A stretch of DNA of 64,000 nt from Pigoraptor chileana (lineage: Eukaryota; Opisthokonta; Filasterea). The stretch is from the NCBI GenBank assembly GCA_943704495.1, contig CALSCR010000057.1, positions 17,937 through 81,936 on the forward strand, read 5' to 3'. Shown here piece after piece: positions 59,980 to 64,000 of this stretch. Made by a program: the position numbers and the translations under genes. Numbering within the stretch: the first letter of the stretch is position 1; each line of letters opens with the position of its first letter. Below the pieces are notes generated by a model, which was not told where the DNA came from, did not search any database, and saw only the letters and a list, made by a program, of their open reading frames with translations.

Positions 59980-62100
59980 ATGAGTATCGTGAGTCGATCA
60001 TCAATGGCAGTGGCGGGAGGAGACGAAGGGCTTGCGGATGCGGCGTTGATCACAGCCACCCCTGTTGAGGATGATAAAGACGCTCGGAATGGAACGCGCG
60101 ATGCTCTTATTGATAAAATGGGAGCCAGCCTTCCTCTTGATCCCCCAGGATACGTGCCGCGGCGATATATCATTGTGGCATTGGTGTTTATTGGAATGTT
60201 CGTGTCATACATGTTAAGAAGTTGTGTGTCCTCTGCGATCGACTCGATGGGCGACTCGTATGGGTGGAGCAACACACAACAAGGGCTCGTTCTCAGCTCG
60301 TTTTTCTACGGCTACATTATCACCCAGATTCCATTGTAAGTTCATATATGAGCGAACACCCTTTTATTAGTGATGATTTTGCGACCGAGTTTGTTTGAAC
60401 TTTTTTGTTGTCTAAGAAAAGTTTCAAAGCGACGTGGTGGCCACTGACAGACTGTTGCGACTGGTGTGTACTTTCGTGGTCATTCCAGTGCGCTTCTTGC
60501 CCGCAAGCACGGTGGCATGTACGTGCTTGGCGGAGGTATGCTGGTGGGCAGTGTCTTTTCTGCGCTGACGCCCATCGGTGCCGATGCCGGGCTGACCGTG
60601 TGCATACTGATGCGCGTGGGCGTGGGTCTTGCAACCGCGGTGACGTATCCTGTGGTGCATGACATTCTCGGACGCTGGGTCCCCCCTGCCGAGCGTGCGC
60701 TCTCTGTTGGTTTTGTGTGGAGTGGCTCGTACCTTGCGACGGGCGTGAGTCTTGGCATCTCCCCGCCCATCATTGACGCATTGCGGTGGCAGTCGGTATT
60801 CTACATTTACGCGGGATTGGCGGCGGCGTGGTTTGTATTGTGGATGGTGTTTGGTGCGAGCAGCCCGCGCACGCATCGCAGCGCATCGCCAAGGGAGGCA
60901 CACTACATCGAGTCTTCACTCCCTGCGCGCTTTGACGGCAATAGCGTCGGTGTAACGGCTCTAATTCCCTGGGGAATAATCGCCCGCAGTGTGCCCGTCT
61001 ACGCCCTTCTTGCAGGCCACTTTGCAAATAATTGGGCGGCGTACACGCTGATGACATACATGCCCAAATTCATGAAAGATGTGCTGGGCTACGATTTCAA
61101 GCACGCCGGATTCGTGTCCGTGCTGCCTTATCTGGCGCTATTTGCGTGCTGCAGCATCGCCGGGCGAGTTGCCGACCATCTTGTTACAAGGAAGCACATG
61201 CGCGTTGTGAATGTGCGGCGGCTGATGCAGGCGACCGGATCGCTCATTCCCGCAGCATGCCTCGTGGCCGCGGGCTTTGCCGATTCTACCGCCGTGGGGA
61301 CTGCCCTCATTGTGATCTCGGTGGGAATGGCCGGGTGCAATGCATCGGGTGGGTATTTGTCGCGCGTGCAGGGATTGTGGAGGAAGTGGAGGATTGAAGA
61401 CAGGCTATACACGCCGTTAATTATCCGATGTGTGCATGTGCGCGATTGTCTGTCTTGTATAATGCACTGGCGCACACATTGGGGCATTTTGTCATTAATC
61501 ATCCTTCTCGGCCTTCCCTCGTTCGTACCACCCGCCCTTTGCAGGCTATGGCGCCAATGCACTTGATCTCGCACCCGAATTTGCGGGCATTCTTCTGAGT
61601 ATAAGCAACACTGTGGCAACAATTCCCGGGATTGTGTCTCCAACTCTGACGGGTATGACTACATATTTATTGTTTTATACTAAACCTAATTCGCAAGCCG
61701 CTCTGTTTTTTTTCTTCCTCAAGTTTTTCTGATGTACATCACACAATCTCAAAGCTGGATGGGTTTATCTGTCCCCTCAGGATTTATCCTTGACGAGTAC
61801 AATTGCGTGGACGACGGGTACCCGCAGGCCGCACTATGCCACACGGGTTGGAAGATTGTCTTTTCCATTGCGGCAGGCATATATGTTGCGGGACTCGCCA
61901 TCTTTTGCGCATGCGCATCCTCGGACCCAATCGTGACCAAACACGCCGAGCACCAGCGACTGCTGTCTGCATCATCGGGATCCATTGGCGTTTTGACGGG
62001 GGAATTCCGGGCAGACAAGAGCGACCCGAGCGGCACACACACACCTTGCGAGTCGTACGGTTCGACGGCTGTCATCGCTGACTCGCCGATTCGCTGCTAG
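59980..62100 (+). CDS. SLC17-type major facilitator (organic anion transporter)
   Basis: Exons: 59980-60335, 60489-61348, 61545-61652 and 61781-62100, giving 547 residues. A 65-residue polar N-terminus precedes TM1 (YIIVALVFIGMFVSYMLRSC). GWSNTQQGLVLSSFFYGYII and IPFALLARKHGGMYVLGGGM (the second spans intron 1) are the SLC17 TM2-TM3 signature. TAVTYPVVHDILGRWVPPAE is the conserved TM4 motif. NWAAYTLMTYMPKFMKDVLG and GILLSISNTVATIPGIVSP match TM7 and TM10-11 of sialin and phosphate/urate/vesicular glutamate transporters. Twelve helices are expected. The C-terminal tail after TM12 is polar and Ser-rich. Substrate cannot be read from sequence; lysosomal or vesicular organic-anion transport is likely by family. 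Confidence 0.9.
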
Positions 62101-62650
62101 ATTGAACTCCGATGCTCGTGGATGCGTTACGTGAACTAAACTTAACTTACGTAAATACTGGCATGTGTACGACGAGAATTGCCGGAAAATGTTGCATATT
62201 GGAACTGCGGTAACCGCCCTGTGCTTCCATTGGTGGACTGCTCATTCAGTGCCCGTTGCCCTGGGTGACAGACGTCACATTTGAATTTCACAGGACGTCA
62301 TTTCCGCCTCCGATGAATGTTCGCACTGACGAATACCGGCAGCGAACCTTTCCCATCAATCGCAAGATTAACATAATGGGACGTAGCAACAGTTGCTCAT
62401 TTCTCATTTCTTATTTTTCTTTTTGGCCGTTGATATAGGAACACTTTTATTTGTTTTTATTGTTAATTTTGTTTAGGCATTTGGTTCCAAAGGTCGGGCA
62501 TCGCGAATGTTTGCGCCTCAACAGATAGAAATGCCGGTCGCAAGCACACCGGCGTCTTGCAGGCAATCAACACTGCGGATGAACTGCATTCACGTGATTC
62601 ACATACAATTTTAATGTCGATGTGAACTGTGGAGTCTCACCATCGATGGT
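62101..62650. other. Spacer between SLC17 and receptor genes
   Basis: 550 nt, AT-rich with a T-rich stretch near 62395-62480. No gene recognised. Confidence 0.5.
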
Positions 62651-63691
62651 ATGGTGACGCAGGGCACCACCATGGGTTTGCTGCGCCGTGATGGCTCGGC
62701 CGTCGGAGCGACTCGATGCGACACCGACACGACACTATCCAAATCCAAACGAAAGAACAGCAACAACGCGCTTGTGCTTTCGATTCTTTATGGGCTTCTA
62801 TGCGTTACTGCCATCCGAGTTGTGCAAGGTGAGCCCAGCATACGTGGCTGTTGTTAATGCGGCACTCCCTCACCTTCCCCGAATGCGCAAATAACTCCGT
62901 TGCTGTCATGGAAATCCTGGTATTCATTTGTCCTTTGCAACACAGCCTTTTCTGTCGCATGCGAGATCTTCATGAATTTGTGTCTCATCCGCTAATTTGC
63001 TGTTGTCACTGTTGTCGCGCAAAAATCGCAGCATCACCGGACTGTGTGTCTCTCGCGTGGTCAGTACCTCCGCCCTTAGACGGGCTCGACAGCCAAACCA
63101 TATCCGTCACGGTCACGTGCGACGGCGGGAGCACTGACATTGTGTCTTTGCGCGTAACAAATGGGGATAACGTCGGTGCAGTGCTTGCATCCGCCGCTTT
63201 GGACGGCGCGACACCGTCAGAAGTTGTCTTTTCGGGGATCGAGCTGCTACAGGGTACGAACGAAGTTTATGCGAGCTGCTCGGCGAACAAACTGCCGGCA
63301 CCGTCGAACACAACAATATATCCAGGTAAAGTTGCGCCCCTAAATCGTCTGGAAATGCCCTTTGTCGGTGTCTTTCTGCCATGCGCGGCTGCGGGCGTTT
63401 AGTGACTTGTGATGCATGCTTGTGCTTTATGTAGCATCGTATGTCGTTGGCAGCATGCACGACAGGGACGGCGCATTCGAGACACATGGCGGCGAGTACG
63501 CGACGATTCTACTGGCAGAGCTCATCTCACGTGATAAGCTACTGCTCCCCAACACAACGCTTACGTACATCCGGAACACTACGCGGTGCAATCCCGCCTC
63601 AGCCGTTCGCAGCGCAATCGAACTTGTGCAGACGCGCAAAGCAAATGTGTTTCTTGGGCCCGCGTGTTCTTCCGAGTCCAAGCAAGTTCAC
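62651..63691 (+). CDS. Receptor with periplasmic-binding-like (ANF-receptor) domain, 3' partial
   Basis: Exons in the window: 62651-62828, 63032-63325 and 63435-63691 (243 residues). The gene runs off the right edge through a CA-rich intron. A basic N-terminus (SKSKRKNSNN) precedes a signal-anchor ALVLSILYGLLCVTAIRVV. Next is a beta-rich Ig-like segment (ISVTVTCDGGSTDIVSLRVT, GIELLQGTNEVYASCSANK). Then the start of a type I periplasmic-binding fold follows: VGSMHDRDGAFETHGGEYA, TTRCNPASAVRSAIELVQ, and NVFLGPACSSES. The D/N-x-C-x-x-x-x-A and x-GP-x-CSS pattern is that of natriuretic-peptide-receptor/guanylate cyclases and class C GPCRs. The intracellular output domain lies outside the window, so the receptor class is not decided. 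Confidence 0.72.
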
Positions 63692-63894
63692 GTCAGTGAG
63701 TAATTTCTTTGCATTGTGTTGCGTTGTTGTCTGTGGTTTGAGCGTCTTTTTCCCACTTTGAAGCCCAAAAGAATTGTGCACATCAAAAACAATGCGGCAA
63801 AGATAAGCACTATCTCACTTTCTGCCAGACGTGACATTGTCAGTGGGCTGCGGGCAATACCGCCACAGCAAATGCGTGTTGGTTGAACATGCGC

Positions 63895-63923
63895 AGAATT
63901 CACACACACACGCACACACACAT

Positions 63924-64000
<77 letters not shown>
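63895..64000 (+). repeat. CA microsatellite at right edge
   Basis: Over 100 nt of CA, nearly pure from 63925 and truncated by the window end, inside the receptor gene's third intron. Confidence 0.95.

Noticed and set aside
63688-63999. Minus-strand ORF with a hydrophobic helix at the right edge
   Set aside because: Its start is pure CA/TG microsatellite and it lies in a receptor intron; no homology or codon bias.

Overview
This is a eukaryotic nuclear window. Genes are split by short GT-AG spliceosomal introns of roughly 60-500 nt, many filled with CA/TG or GA/CT microsatellites. Coding exons are GC-rich with strong G/C third positions, while introns and spacers are AT-richer. The gene content (26S proteasome Rpn10, SCYL2, ATAD1/Msp1, ARE/ACAT-type sterol acyltransferase, acid sphingomyelinase, a Flower-type channel, SLC17) fits a unicellular eukaryote. 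The Flower homologue and ARE-like enzyme hint at an opisthokont-related protist, but this is inference only. No tRNA, rRNA, CRISPR array, virus or classical transposon was recognised.

Layout: I see sixteen genes, and I rebuilt exon chains for all of them. 1-15058 (+) holds the 3' part of a giant DUF4062-NACHT-TPR protein, open at the left edge. 16338-23022 holds three minus-strand genes: sphingosine kinase, a CDGSH iron-sulfur protein and Rpn10. 23715-27884 holds two plus-strand genes: Flower-like and ribose-5-phosphate isomerase. 28186-46119 holds four minus-strand genes: acid sphingomyelinase, an unknown basic protein, sterol O-acyltransferase and the SCYL2 pseudokinase. 46620-54505 holds two plus-strand genes: a PlsC-type glycerolipid acyltransferase and a secreted cysteine-repeat protein. 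54771-59311 holds two minus-strand genes: ATAD1/Msp1 and a bacterial-type phosphoribosyltransferase. 59980 to the right edge holds two plus-strand genes: an SLC17 transporter and the 5' part of a periplasmic-binding-fold receptor.

For nearly every gene the exon chain is phase-consistent and gives a total length divisible by three; SCYL2 was traced exactly only in its N-terminal half. Four genes act on membrane lipids (sphingosine kinase, acid sphingomyelinase, sterol acyltransferase, glycerolipid acyltransferase). Their orientations differ and nothing shows co-regulation.

The most unusual non-coding signal is a dispersed intronic repeat. Its core is about 48 bp, flanked by CT/GA tracts and often tandem, and it occurs in introns of four genes. 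It always lies in the same orientation relative to the host gene, and carries a branch-point-like CTGAC followed by a pyrimidine tract. The most unusual coding signals are the giant NACHT-TPR protein with a 10.5 kb uninterrupted exon and the secreted protein with five C-x-C-P-S-x-D-D repeats.
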